DNA from: Ichthyophonus hoferi
Lineage: Eukaryota; Opisthokonta; Ichthyosporea; Ichthyophonida; Ichthyophonidae
Length of the DNA stretch: 51,110 bases
Direction: 5' to 3'
Assembly (NCBI GenBank): GCA_002751075.1
Contig: NAOQ01000510.1
Location: forward strand, 1 to 51,110
In this document: positions 1-11,802 of the stretch, one piece after another
How the letters are laid out: every line of letters begins with the position of its first letter
Numbering within the stretch: the stretch's first letter is position 1
The notes under the pieces: generated by a model
The model's database searches: none
Told to the model about the DNA's origin: nothing
The model's input: only the letters and a program-made list of their open reading frames with translations
Program-made: the position numbers and the translations under genes

Positions 1-1891
1 TCACATATTATATCGTCTAGATTATAGATCATGTGTTTACTGTGTTCATAATTTGTCAAACATGAAGACACGTTGTTATCAAAGTTTCCAGAAAATTAAG
101 ATCATAATGAAGCTAAAGTTGACCACAAAGCTATTGATGTAAAATAAAGTTTGAGTTCTCTTGTATCTATGATACATTTATATATTTAATTATACTTTAC
201 CCACATTCTACACAGAGGTTACCCACTTGATCACTCTAGTCTTCAAAGTATAAATACTAATAAGCCTTGCCTACAAATAATTGAAGGATAGATAAAGTAG
301 CCAATAGATAACCTGATATGAGGATAGCTCTCAGCAGTTAATATAATAAAAACAAACCCAATTATTAGCTTAAAATTACAACAACAAACAGTAATATATA
401 CAAATTAGAGTATATAGTTTTCTACTTCTAAGTAAGTTAATAAGCGTGTATATTAACTTAATATCACCAGTAGGAATACCGATAACTAAAAAAATAGAGT
501 GAATTAATGTTTCAATTTACAACTGATGAGCTTGTGTCTGAATAAATCAGGAACAGTATATAATAGAGAGTATATAAAAAGTTAAGCTACGTAGGATTCT
601 TATTGGTTGGCTTATTATTTATAGTAAACTGAACATAAAATTATCTGTGGTAGCATTCTGTATGTTCTAAACATGCAAGCCTGATTAGAGACAAGGAGAT
701 TCCTAAATAAACTAAATGATATGGTTGTGCCTGATCTACCAGCATCAAAATTATTACTTCAATATTATCATTCTTGAACAATTGATTACCAACTCGGATT
801 GCAAGACGAAGAAACTACAATGCTCATATATCCATCTGAACCAGGCGTACATTCTAGTGAGCCAGATTTGCTAATTTCAGGAAAAGACGATTGTCAACGG
901 CAAAATTATAACAACCTATACAGAGACGGCGAGGCCCCACGATAAAAACTTCTTTTTTTTTGGTTTAACAAGAAGATAACCAGGGGTGAGATCAATATCG
1001 TAATAATATGTATGTGTTAAAATTTACAAAGTTTATTAATTAAAATATAAATAATTCCTATCGATTTCTCTTTTTATTCACCTCTAATATTGTTAATAAT
1101 ATAACTTACATTTTCATATTATTTTTATTACCCAATAAAGTAAAGTAAAATTTTAGTCTGCATCAACTGGAGAACGCAGGTAAGGCGGATGTTTTTTAAG
1201 AAATCAAAAATTGGAATTATCTCTATTGAGTTGGCATTTCTTCCAATAGAACGAGAAAACTCTATTATTATAGGAGTTGGTATTTCCTCTGGTTGAATAA
1301 GAAAGCTCGTTTATTATATAATAACTGAAATCTGACCGACTGTACACGTTTTTTTTGGCTGGTTGATTTAATTTGTATTCCTTCATATATTCGTCTCATA
1401 AAGACTAATCACCGTGCTTACACTTAATTAGCATCCTGGGAGCAATCTAAACCCGATAAGACTAAAATATTTTAAATTCATAATTATTATTAGAAATGAA
1501 AAAAAGATTGTCTGTATTTTTACATTAAAAAATAGAGTGGGAAAATGAAAATGAAATAATCTCCAAGAATCCAACTCAAATAGATTGAGTGGTACATGTT
1601 TCCAACTTCGTCCATACAGTGTTTATCAACTTAGTTGCATACTATTTAAGATAAATACCATTTCATTGTTTGCACCGGAATTATTAATTACCTTCCATGC
1701 GCCTAATTTGATCTATAGCTTGGTATCAGTGTATCATTAGTCATTAATCAAAAAAATGGTACTATACGCGGGTGCAGTATTTAAGTGATGAAAGAAGTCA
1801 GACATAGCATTCAAAACACACGTTGTGTATTATTAAATAATTGTTCTGTGTATACACTTAATTAACTGTTGGCTCAACCTAATTTTTAAGA

Positions 1892-2098
1892 ATGTTGTCT
1901 AAAATTGTCGTGGTAGCCAATTTACTAATGCTCGCCAAAGGATTTATTGAAGTACCGCCCTTCAAGTTATCGCATTTGTCGAAAAATGTTCTCAATTCGG
2001 TTAACCGGCGCAGCTTTCACTCACAACCTCTACCCATAACCCTTTTTGAAGGTCTATATACAGATTTCAGGGTGTATCTGGCTCGGGTAGGTGATTAA
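1892..2098 (+). CDS. hypothetical 68-residue ORF between the inverted arms
   Basis: A short open frame starts MLSKIVVVANLLMLAKGF and ends in a GTAGGT sequence that could be a splice donor, so it may be a first exon. The N-terminal 20 residues are hydrophobic and could act as a signal or membrane anchor. A TATTTAAG box lies about 110 bp upstream. I recognise no family. Since it sits between the arms of a retroelement it may belong to that element, or be chance. Confidence 0.2.
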   Translation: MLSKIVVVANLLMLAKGFIEVPPFKLSHLSKNVLNSVNRRSFHSQPLPITLFEGLYTDFRVYLARVGD

Positions 2099-2858
2099 GA
2101 AATGCACCTGTAGGCTCTACATGTACAGTTATGGCACAAATACATCTTTGCACCATCCTGCTTTCCTTATCTGTCTGCATATACTTATTTTCCACAATTT
2201 TTCTCATTTGCATTTATTTTGTTTTAAGTTAATGTTTGTATACAATTTACGTCCATACACTATCAATGTAAGTATATATAATATAATTAAATATTAATTA
2301 CTGTTATTACAGTGTTAACCAAAATTAACACCCGTAGTTGGCGATAGTCTTTTCCTGAAATTAACAAATCTGGCTCACTCTAGAATGTAAGGCTGGTTCA
2401 GATGGATATATGAGCATTGTAGTTTCTTCGTCTTGCAATCTGAGTTGGTAATCAATTGTTCTAGAATAATAATATTGAAGTAGTAATTTTAATGCTGGTA
2501 GATCAGGCACAACCATATCATTTAGTTTATTTGGGTATCTCCTTGTCTCTAATCAGGCTTGCATGTTTAAAACATAAAGAATGCTACTACAGATAATTTT
2601 ATGTTCAGTTTACTACAAATAATAAGCCAACCAATAAGAATCCCACATAGCTTAACTTTTTATATACTCTCTATTATAGTTAAGATTCTTAGAATTTAAG
2701 GTAGACCTGTTTGTTAAGCAATAAACATGAATGGGCATACACAAAGTACTTACCGTTCAGTCAATGATTCTACTCATAGAAAAAAGGTTAGCTATACAAG
2801 ACCCAGTAGTCATTACTACAAAGTATTACATCAATACTTAAAAACAAATGAGCTTTCA

Positions 2859-3095
2859 CTAAGACGCACCCCTAAAAGAAATAAAACCTATTGACCTGGG
2901 ACTAACATATACTTGGAAGCCTCTAATAGCCAGACAAATATTATTTTTAGAAAATTTACATTCAAGACATTTACATTTCAACACCACTACCGGACTAACC
3001 AGTCTAAGTGCAGGATTTCTGTTGATTAACAGAAAACAGAACAAGGGACTGTGCTTTTCACTAGACAATAAAGACGCCCTTAACCTAGACAACAT
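2859..3095 (-). pseudogene. tyrosine recombinase fragment (DIRS/Crypton type), fossil
   Basis: The minus-strand translation reads like the segment around the first catalytic arginine of a tyrosine recombinase: a 'LRL..' helix, then LKCKCLECKFSKNNICLAIR and a short 'VSPRS.GFISFRG.S' strand. This matches the usual order in DIRS, Ngaro and Crypton recombinases ('LRISELL.LK..D..F....I...IRKSKTD...G..V.I'). It is a fragment of a broken mobile element. The assignment rests on motif order by eye, not on an alignment. Confidence 0.4.
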
Positions 3096-3100
3096 ATCAC

Positions 3101-4229
3101 AAAGCCTATATCGAGAAAGAATGCTGACACCTTGAGAAAGAAATTTTTATCTGTTAACTTCAATAGAGAGATATTTGTTATTTACCCAATTTCTAATAAA
3201 TAGTATAATTTATATCGGGAATAAACTTGTGTTGATGTTACTGAGTTCCACTTAGTAGTTTGTTTTAGGTAATGTGCAGGCTATAGTTTTTGTAAGCTGC
3301 TCCTCAGTCTCATGTTGTTGACATAAAGATATAGAAGCCTTTAGCTTCCCACTTGGCAATGTGATATAAATGTAGAAACTTTAATCTAATTGTGGCTCTG
3401 TATATATGGCTATGGTATTGTTACTATCAGAAGAAGAATCATCAGACTCAACTAGTTGGCCTTCTAGTAAAGTATCTGGATTGTTTACTTCAACTTCTTT
3501 AGCAATAATGAACATAATAAGAAAAACATACAGAACAAACATTGGATTTCAGTATATGATTTTTTATTACTAGTACAATATATATATATTCATTTGATTA
3601 AGCAGTAACTTTTATTATTGTGTGAAGGCTTTTATCTATACTTTTTTTACTCAAAACCTAATTTTTGAATAAATCCGTTCTAATGAATATGAACTAGCTA
3701 AATAGCCTATGTTTAAAGATCTAGTTGACTTTTGAATGCTAAAAACACCTGTTGCATTGAATCTAACCAGACTAAGCACTAACTTATCAATACTCATATA
3801 TTATTTGATTGGTTGTAGACAATTAGTGGCAGTTAGTTTATGAGCTGATTGAATTATCAGTTTTGTAGCACCAAGCTCTGAACCAATAAGAAACATCAAT
3901 CTATTATAAGGAATCCTTATAAAACTTAACTAGGAGGTAGCATTGTTTTTTTCTAGCAATAAGTGAATATAATAACAATAAGTAAAAGAATGTACTGTAA
4001 AGGTGCAATGAACACTTTGGTTTTAACACTCCCTCTTAGCCTGATATCAGTCAATGCTACTATGGCTACAAAAGAAAAAATATATCTATCTGGACATAAG
4101 CCTCAACAAACTTTTGGCCACTTAATAAGCCGGGTTAACCATGGCTTTTTACAAAGAATTTACTGTCTGTATTTGTGTTGTATCCTTTTATTATGCTCTC
4201 CTAATTTTCTATTGCCTTCCTTATGTACC
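3101..4229. other. AT-rich stretch flanking the copia fossil; no gene recognised
   Basis: No convincing host exon was found. Open frames on the plus strand at 3963-4326 lie opposite the tail of the copia RNase H remnant and are most likely shadows. The segment could hold the decayed 3' end of that element, but no LTR border could be fixed. Confidence 0.4.
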
Positions 4230-7165
4230 AGTACTCACTTTGATGTATCTGGCTTACCTACAAAAACAGACCTTATTGTACAGTCGCAGGGCACTCTCAT
4301 TGTCCCCATGTATGAAAACTGACTGACAGTCGATCCCTAGGTAATCTAACAATGATGTAATGTGTAATGATGCTGAGGGTAATAAACTCACTCACAATAA
4401 ACTTTGGGCCAATACCCATTGTTTCTTGCTGAGCCAGTCCACTAGCCCACTTGCAAAGGAAATAGTATATCCTGATATATCTTTTGCATCAGTCAGGCTG
4501 ACACTGAAATCCACATCACTGAATGTCAACAGTTTGAGTGATCCTTTGGTATACAGAAATTTATTGCCCTTGCTGGTATTGAAGTACCCCCAGAATGTGC
4601 GCAGATATGTCCCAATGATTCTTATTGAGCTGTGATCCAAATTTGGTAAGAAAACTTAGAGTAAATTGGATAATAGCTTACTAATATCAATTTTCATAAC
4701 CATAGTAGGCAAATAATAACCTTCTGGTATGCCATGACATAACATGATTCTTTCCTGATTAAGTCACTTGTTACTGATTTTATGTGTTTGGGCAGGATTA
4801 GGTTGTATATTACATTTCCATTGTCCTGGCCATATGAAACTGTCAGCTCTTGGATCTAACCACGTTGGGAAATATTGATGCTGCCATTAGACATTTGATT
4901 AATCATGGTTGATGGAATGTAACTGGACCATTGGTGCTGCAGGAAAACTTCTTCTGAACCACTTTCAAAATTGTTTTCTCTCTCAGGCGCGAAAGGATCG
5001 TCTGCAGGGTCCTGAGTACTGTTGGATGGAGGTTTGTGGAAAAAGATTAGGAGTTGATGTGGATGAGATGGTTGTTGACTGCGTCAGCACTCCCTCTAAA
5101 TTCAATGGTTTTTCTAAGGATATGGTTTGTAAATTATCGCCGATAATGTCATCAATCAAAAACAGATCTTGTAATTCTGAAAATTTTCTTAGTTTTGGAA
5201 AAGAAAAAAATCATACCCGTGAAAAATGGCATTTTAGCGAATGGAGACTGAAGTGGTTGCGTGGCACTTCCCAATGGGTGGATGGACATTGTAAGTGGCT
5301 TTCTGTTTGATGAAGTTTGCGTTGTATTAGGCTAGAGTAAGCTGTATTACTGTCATTGCATGGGACCTGTTGGGTGGAAAATATTTGTATTTCAATAGGC
5401 AAGTCTCAACACTGATTGGTTTTCATATGAGGAGAAGGCTACTATTGACTGAAATTTATAGCTAGATTATCATATAAAATAACTGTGGTACCTTGGATAT
5501 AAAGAGAGAGGATGTAGAACAAGTTGAACACAGTTGTACTGGTGTAAGAAATGTCTTGGACTACCACAATATGTGTGATGCCCCCTACCATAGGCCCAAA
5601 ATTACTGGTTTTTTAAAGGGTATCTGTAACAGATTCTCCTATGCCCATTCTGATGTCAACATGAATAGGGGTGAGTTTTCAGAATGTACGGTAGTTGCCA
5701 CAAATATGAAGGGTGGCACCACGGTCTATGATGAAAGCATTTGTAGAAATAGCATGATGCCTTAGGAAAAGGGAATATAGCAACCTAGCAAAATTGTTTG
5801 TAGCATTGCCATGTTGATTGATGTTGAGCAATATATAAAGCCCTTTAGCTATATGGATAACGCTTGCCAAGGATGTGTTCTTTTTCCTTGGGATGAATGT
5901 CTTCATAAAATTGGGTCCCTGGGAAATCTTAGAGTGTTCATGAGAAGCACGATTGATATTTAGATAGCCAGAATGGAACTCACGTAGTGGAGCAAGAAGC
6001 GATTCTCTAGTTTCTAACCTACCTATATTTGGGTTATTTTCTCTTGACCACTGGTTGTGAGAGTTTTAATGTGGAGCATGTGATGTGGCTAAGAAAGAAA
6101 CATCCAAATAGAAACATGCTGGAAACTAGGGTATCACTTCCTGCTCCATCATGAAAGTTCCAATCATACTTTTCCGATATTGGCAAAGCATCTCATGAAA
6201 GCTTTAAAATTCCTAAGAGGCCCAACTTCAGGAAAACGTGCATCCCAAGCAAAAATAAATTATCCTGGGTGAGTGTTACTTGTGTAGCTGAAGGGCCAAA
6301 TGTAATGTTTAACACTAACCAAAATATCAATGTCACAGGCAACTTTGCTATGTTGCTACATGCCCTCTCCCCAGGGCATCATGTTATTCCTACAAATGCT
6401 GATATCATTAAAAATGGCATCTGTCTCCATACTTGTGAAAACTGCTGCACATTATGAGATTTCACCCCTACTCATGCTGTCATTACAATGTGTACAGACA
6501 AAACTGTCAGAGCTACCTTTCAAGAAACCAATGATTTTAGGGCTATGGTTGGGTACATCACATATTTTGGTAGTCCAAGACATTTCTTACAGCGGTGCAA
6601 CTATGTTAAACCTACTCTCCATCCCATCCCTTCTTGGCTGGGGGGTCACAACCACCCTCTACATTGATCTAGTTATAACTGCAATTAATGGTGGTCTTCT
6701 CCTCATAAGAAAACTATTCTGTGTTGATATCTACCTATTGAATGCAAATATTTTTCTCCCCAAACAGGCTCCATGTAATGACAATTATATAGCCTACTTT
6801 ACACTGCTACAACACCAAATTTATCAAACAAGAGATCACCTCCAGTGTTCATCCACATATGGGGATGCCTCATGCAACTACCACAGTTTCTATCAGTCAT
6901 AGCATCATTTTTCATAAAAACCTTTTCCTTTTTAAAAATGAAGAAAAAACTTCTTCTTCAAAATTGCAAGATCTGTTTGCGATTGATAACATTATCAACA
7001 ATGATTCATAAATTACATTTTCAGAAGGGACATTAAATTTAGAGGTGGTTCTGATGCCGTCAACAACCATCTCATTCACATCAATTCCTAATCTTCCCCA
7101 ACAAACCTCCATCCAACAGTACTCAGGACCCTGTAAACGACCTTTCCAGGCCTGAGAAAGAAAGT
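4230..7165. mobile_element. Ty1/copia Pol fossil, folded into a large inverted duplication
   Basis: On the minus strand 4640-4230 carries the C-terminal RNase H of a copia polyprotein: a 'SDVDFS...TDAKDISGY' block, 'SKKQ', then 'GDNESALRL', matching the family's 'YSDADWA..DRKSTSGY', 'SKKQ' and 'DNQSAI.LA' blocks. Arm 1 (about 4985-6045, minus) and arm 2 (about 6090-7160, plus) are inverted copies across their whole length. Each contains the copia protease region (IIDRGATLHICGN in arm 1) followed by a pre-integrase-like stretch. The result is a near-continuous imperfect palindrome of about 2.2 kb centred near 6070. The element is broken many times over and is old; the arms have diverged visibly. 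Confidence 0.7.
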
Positions 7166-7259
7166 GTTACAAGACCGTTAAATAGGATAGAACACCTAGT
7201 TCAGCCGATTAGTTGGCTACAAGTAGATCATGAACTGATCAATCCAATATTAGCTTTGA
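7166..7259. other. short spacer between copia palindrome and duplicated unit
   Basis: No feature recognised. The similarity between the two copia arms stops near 7165, so this is taken as flanking DNA. Confidence 0.4.
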
Positions 7260-7689
7260 CGTTCTCAATCAGCTGAGATGATTTGTCAGTATCACAATGT
7301 GAACATTTGTCCTAATGAGGTAATTGACTAACCAGACAAACCCAATGAGCTTCATTGGTTTTCTGTAAATTGTATTAGTCAATATGATTCTTTATTCACA
7401 TCAAGGGACACTGCCACTTTGATATTCGCGATAAACGTATGTTGCAGAAAGTACGGAAATAAACCAATAAAGGAGCCCCGCTCACACATGTGCGGTAACA
7501 GTAAAAAATAAAAATACAAAGGCACTCGTAGCACACAAAACTCTGCATTTAATATTATGTATGTAATAATCGTGTCGTTATTTTAATAGCTAGTCTGCCG
7601 TTGTCACTTGCAACAATAATCAGTGTTCAAACCTCTCGCTAGTTTAGAAGTCAGAGAACTGCCTACTATTACTATACCTTTTAATCTTC

Positions 7690-7937
7690 AAAATAGGAAT
7701 TTTAAGCTTCAGTATGTGAATCATCAGAATATTCAATAAAAACCAAAAACAAATGTAAGATAAAAACAATAAGGTCACCCAATATTTAATTAAAAACTAA
7801 CAAGTTATAAAGATTAATTTTAATTTATATTATTGACTTAATTTTGTTTTTCAAAGCTAAAACTTTATCCTATCCTTTTTTTTCCCGGTTTTTTATTGAA
7901 TATTTTGATGATTCAGATTGAAATTTCAAATTAGTAT
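7690..7937. mobile_element. small inverted-repeat (MITE-like) insertion
   Basis: Arms of about 45 bp match in inverted orientation: AATCATCAGAATATTCAATA on the left and its near complement TATTGAATATTTTGATGATT on the right. The element separates leader and coding segment in the first copy of the duplicated unit, while the second copy is uninterrupted there; this supports it being an insertion. Target-site duplications could not be fixed. Confidence 0.45.
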
Positions 7938-8014
7938 TTTGAAAATTAAAAAGTATAGCATTAAATAGTGATAATGGTTATTATTTATGTCATAATATAG
8001 CACTCCTTACTAAT

Positions 8015-8167
8015 CGATCTCATTGTACAATTTTCACTTTAACACCTAAGCGAATCAAAGCATTGATTACTTCTGAATTAGAAGAAGGGTATAATTATTA
8101 CAGCCGATTACCTGTAGAGTTAGTATATGCGCCCTCTGTAGAACCTCCACCACAAACCACTGCGTCT
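8015..8167 (+). pseudogene. coding-like segment, copy 1 of duplicated unit
   Basis: The frame reads SHCTIFTLTPKRIKALITS and later YYSRLPVELVYAPSVEPPP. It aligns residue by residue with copy 2 (SHCAISTFALKHIKASIPS, YYSQLPRESVYGPSV). That the two copies keep similarity in one frame argues that the ancestor coded for protein. The product is unrecognised; it could be a host gene or the start of a mobile-element gene. It looks broken. Confidence 0.35.
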
Positions 8168-8623
8168 TAAGGACAGATCAGATCAACTGGCTATTAATAT
8201 ACGTAAACCAATGAGAGATCTCGAAGACTGTGGACAAGTCGCTAGAACATAGAAAGTATTGCAAGATCGTTAACTCTATGGCGAATTAACTAATGTGCCA
8301 TATATGGAAACTCTCGCATAACCTTATCAAGATAGAATCAGACATCCCTAGTGGGTCTCTATGACCTTTCATGAGTTGTATTAGCCAATACAAATATTTT
8401 ATGATTAGCTTCATTTTCAGTTATTGAACCCAGTTACATTGGCGTTAACCAAAAGTTAGCACTGGCGATAAAACGCAGTATAAAAGAAAAGAAAAGTCAT
8501 TCATAAGGCTTCCCCGCTCACACATACGCGGTATCAATAGCAAAATACAATGTTCTCGTAAACGCACACAAAAATACTTCGCATTTAATTATATATATAT
8601 ATAATATATACATCGTTATTGTA

Positions 8624-8960
8624 ATGTCTCTGGCTCTCGTATACGATAATCAGTGTCTAGATCGATCACATTGTGCGATCTCCACATTTGCACTCAAGCA
8701 CATCAAGGCATCTATCCCTTCTAAATTAGAACATAGATATATTTACTACAGCCAGTTACCTAGAGAGTCTGTATATGGGCCTTCAGTATAACCTCTAGCA
8801 CAACAATCGAGTCTTAAAGATAATTTTGATCACGCAACTATCACTTACACTGGTCAAACAACAATAATCACTACCAGTTATACAATTGGAAATTCCGACA
8901 GCTGTGTACAGGTTGATAGAACTGACGTAGATTCTGATAGAAGACAATTTTTAAAGTAGA
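8624..8960 (+). pseudogene. coding-like segment, copy 2 of duplicated unit
   Basis: This begins MSLALVYDNQCLDRSHC, about 155 bp downstream of a TATAAAAG box, and keeps one frame with coding character to about 8960 (residues such as HATITYTGQTTIITTSYTIG and DRTDVDSDRRQFLK near the end). The frame is interrupted, so the copy is treated as degenerate. Function unknown; a mobile-element origin cannot be excluded. Confidence 0.35.
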
Positions 8961-8970
8961 CTAGAAAAAA

Positions 8971-10342
8971 AATTTCTGCAGCACCAATGCTCTAAGTGCA
9001 TTCCAACAGCTATGATACCAAAACCCTAATACATAACCCCTTTTTGTATCATTTCTAAGTTAGTTGTAGTACAATTTGTTAGAATCTTCAAATAATGCAT
9101 ATAGTGTGTCTTTATTTTATTATTCACCAATTAGGAAGTTAATAAATACATATTACACATACTCAAATAAATCTTTGTTATTTTTATTTTTGACATTACC
9201 TCTGAGTAAGCCAAGGATGCATTTCTATGTGCTTCATACATGTGAGTAGTTGATGCAAATAATTGTCAAAGCAACCTAATGTAAGCTAGAAATGTGAGTG
9301 ATCACTATATATATAAATGTGTGTGTGATGAACATATTAAGATTAATTCATTGGTTAAGGTTATATTTAATCAATATAAATGGATTAAAATGTTGATATA
9401 AATTGATCAATGACCAATACATGATCCATGTATCCAATCAGGTAAAGAGAGGAAATGGCACTAAAACCTATCCCATAATTGGCAACCACTTTTTTATCAA
9501 TTAAAGAATTTAATTTTCACATAGTGAAAGCATACTCAGTCCATATTTCAATTGGATAAATATTTTGTTTATTTTCTCTGTAATTATTGTCATAGATTGA
9601 TTATTATTACTGATAATCATACTACATTATTTTTCAAACGTTAGGACATCAGCACATCAACATTGTCAAGTGTACTTGGTCCTCTCTACACCATGTCCCT
9701 GCAGTAACACATTGACCAATTCAAGTTGTGTGTATTATGATTCAGTAATCATATTCGGTTTCAATACATTAAAATTGACTGGTGCTATTGGTCCCTTATG
9801 CAACGGAATTGCCAACGCAAGGGCCATTTCAAGTAGTTTATTATTGACTTTCTTGTTTATTTCTTTTGTTTTTTTTTTAAGGTATTTCTTAAGGTATTTG
9901 TAATGCGTCAATTACAATACTACATACCAGAATAATATGACGGATAGCAGATAATATCTTATTATCTTAGTTGGACTATCAACATCAAAATAATACGTAT
10001 AATTTGCAGAAAATTAAACATTGTGATCTGGTTGATAATATGGTCATTACAAATTTGTTTACCTATCACTGTAAAATTTCCAAGTCAAATGATATATGGG
10101 GATGCAGTTTACGTATTGTTCAAATGCAATGAATACAACATGAGACCAGGCAATTACATTTTATGTATATATAATAAAATTGTGTTTAATCTGTAAAAAT
10201 TAAAATAATAAATTGTCATCAATAGTTATAGCCATTTTAATTGTAATAATGACTAAATGGTTGGTACCATAAATGTATCACAATATTTGCTAATAAATTT
10301 TCAAGAGAGTACAGGCACTGATACGTGTGGTCCAAGAGTGTA
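8971..10342. other. AT-rich stretch without a recognisable gene
   Basis: It contains dispersed ATTGG/CCAAT pentamers and an open frame at 9670-9903 (+, 77 residues, hydrophobic last 25) with no recognisable family. No splice-consistent exon series was found on either strand. Confidence 0.4.
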
Positions 10343-10763
10343 TGTTAAAACAGGAATATTTAATTAAATTAGGTATTTCTTTATATAACTATAAGCCTTC
10401 AATATTATTAACAATTATTATTACATAAGTAGCCTGGAAAAATAGCTAGTGCAATCTGTTGGTGCTAAACGGCAATCCAAGTTGATTTATTAAAAGTGAA
10501 ACCGCCAATGGTAGAGATTCTGCAACTATATAATAACCCATCTCAGATCATATGTTTTAAGGTGCAGATAACATCTTGCTTAGGCATCCTGCCTAAGCCA
10601 ACTCCTGCTAATCTGTTTAATAATAAAAAAAAGTGTCTTAATATATCTGTACTCCGTCTACACAAAGGGACCCGTTAAAACGCCTCTTAATTTGGTATTC
10701 TCTATCCTTCTAAAGAAATATATGTCACAGGAACGCTCCTGTCTATACTTATGATTCTCAACA
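10343..10763 (+). repeat. family A 5' LTR
   Basis: 421 bp with TG...CA ends. The same sequence recurs as solo or paired LTRs at about 22.7, 25.8, 27.1, 30.8, 31.7 and 40.8 kb, which defines the family in this window. Confidence 0.75.
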
Positions 10764-10822
10764 TGGTAGCAGAAAAAGCTTAAATGGCTTAGCATAACCA
10801 CAAAACCTAATAATTTTACTGA

Positions 10823-11130
10823 NNNNNNNNNNNNNNNNNNNNNNNNNNNNNNNNNNNNNNNNNNNNNNNNNNNNNNNNNNNNNNNNNNNNNNNNNNNNNN
10901 NNNNNNNNNNNNNNNNNNNNNNNNNNNNNNNNNNNNNNNNNNNNNNNNNNNNNNNNNNNNNNNNNNNNNNNNNNNNNNNNNNNNNNNNNNNNNNNNNNNN
11001 NNNNNNNNNNNNNNNNNNNNNNNNNNNNNNNNNNNNNNNNNNNNNNNNNNNNNNNNNNNNNNNNNNNNNNNNNNNNNNNNNNNNNNNNNNNNNNNNNNNN
11101 NNNNNNNNNNNNNNNNNNNNNNNNNNNNNN
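10823..11130. other. assembly gap (308 N), probably a false gap
   Basis: The 178 bp at 10641-10818 recur with no visible difference at 11131-11308, directly beyond the Ns. Other family A LTRs in the window differ from each other at many positions. An exact copy abutting the gap is best explained as overlapping contig ends that were scaffolded rather than merged. Confidence 0.8.
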
Positions 11131-11514
11131 ATATATCTGTACTCCGTCTACACAAAGGGACCCGTTAAAACGCCTCTTAATTTGGTATTCTCTATCCTTC
11201 TAAAGAAATATATGTCACAGGAACGCTCCTGTCTATACTTATGATTCTCAACATGGTAGCAGAAAAAGCTTAAATGGCTTAGCATAACCACAAAACCTAA
11301 TAATTTTATCAAGTCAACGATCCAAGAATGCTGCATACACTTCACCCCAACCCTGCATCCATTCACTGACCTCTACATATGGAGACTCGATTTTGTTACA
11401 CCTACACACTGGCTTCAAATCTGCATTTGAACTATGAGCATTTCCAGTATCAAAGTGATACCAAGGTAGCGTGCAAACCAAATGGGCAACACCCATATTT
11501 CACCTCAGCCGTCA

Positions 11515-11610
11515 GATGCCAGGGCCTACAAAAGAGCCAGAACCAGAGCCTACAACAGAACCAGAGCTAGAGCCAGAGCTAAAGCCAGGGCCAGCAGAAG
11601 CATTGAACAT
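11515..11610 (+). repeat. imperfect GAGCCA/GAACCA hexamer tract inside family A
   Basis: A run of GAGCCAGAACCA-type hexamers would encode a Pro-Glu-rich stretch (EPEPEPTTEPELEPELKPG). The same tract is found in the second family A element near 26820-26890. It is one of the few conserved internal parts of the family, and open frames here on the opposite strand are shadows of it. Confidence 0.55.
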
Positions 11611-11802
11611 ACTGTTTGGTGACCTGCCTTCCGCTTTTTTATTATTACCTTGGGTACTATGTCACTGTCACTTCTGAATGTTCTCAGGAATTACATAGCT
11701 CATTTAGTGAGCGACAAACCGACAGCTAAGTAGTTACTCTGTTAAGGTTCTTTTTATATTTTTTATGTTTTAGGTGAAATAATCCGCCTAGGCTAACGGG
11801 AG

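Larger units (their letters stand above)
415..3100. mobile_element. DIRS-like tyrosine-recombinase retroelement remains (family B) with inverted arms
   Basis: Two arms of about 340 bp, 557-893 and 2343-2682, are inverted copies of each other at high similarity by eye. They contain a TATA-like stretch and a short coding-like segment (residues like DEETTMLIYPSEP) present in both. Sequence left of the first arm (415-556) also resembles the family B copies near 12.3 and 35.6 kb. Just beyond the right arm, 2859-3095 on the minus strand reads like the middle of a DIRS/Crypton tyrosine recombinase. Inverted terminal repeats plus a tyrosine recombinase are the hallmark of DIRS elements. The element is broken in many places and looks old, though the two arms are closer to each other than to other copies. 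The split-direct-repeat organisation of intact DIRS elements was not verified, so the family name is an inference. Confidence 0.45.
7260..8970 (+). repeat. tandem duplication of a ~1-kb unit (leader region plus small coding region)
   Basis: Two diverged copies lie head to tail. Each has the same leader marks in order: an ATTGG/CCAAT-rich stretch, a 'gataaa' box, the landmark CCCCGCTCACACAT followed by a GCGGTA, then 'GCATTTAAT' and 'AATAATCAGTGT'. Leaders lie at about 7340-7635 and 8370-8660. Coding-like segments follow at about 8015-8165 and 8624-8960. The first copy is split by an inserted inverted-repeat element at about 7690-7937. Divergence between copies is substantial, so the duplication is not recent. 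Confidence 0.6.

Noticed and set aside
4392-4635. Plus-strand 91-codon frame
   Set aside because: It lies exactly opposite the copia RNase H remnant, whose motifs are on the minus strand.
10658-11155. 165-codon frame on the minus strand across the gap
   Set aside because: Most of it is N, and the rest is the reverse of a family A LTR repeated on both sides of the gap.
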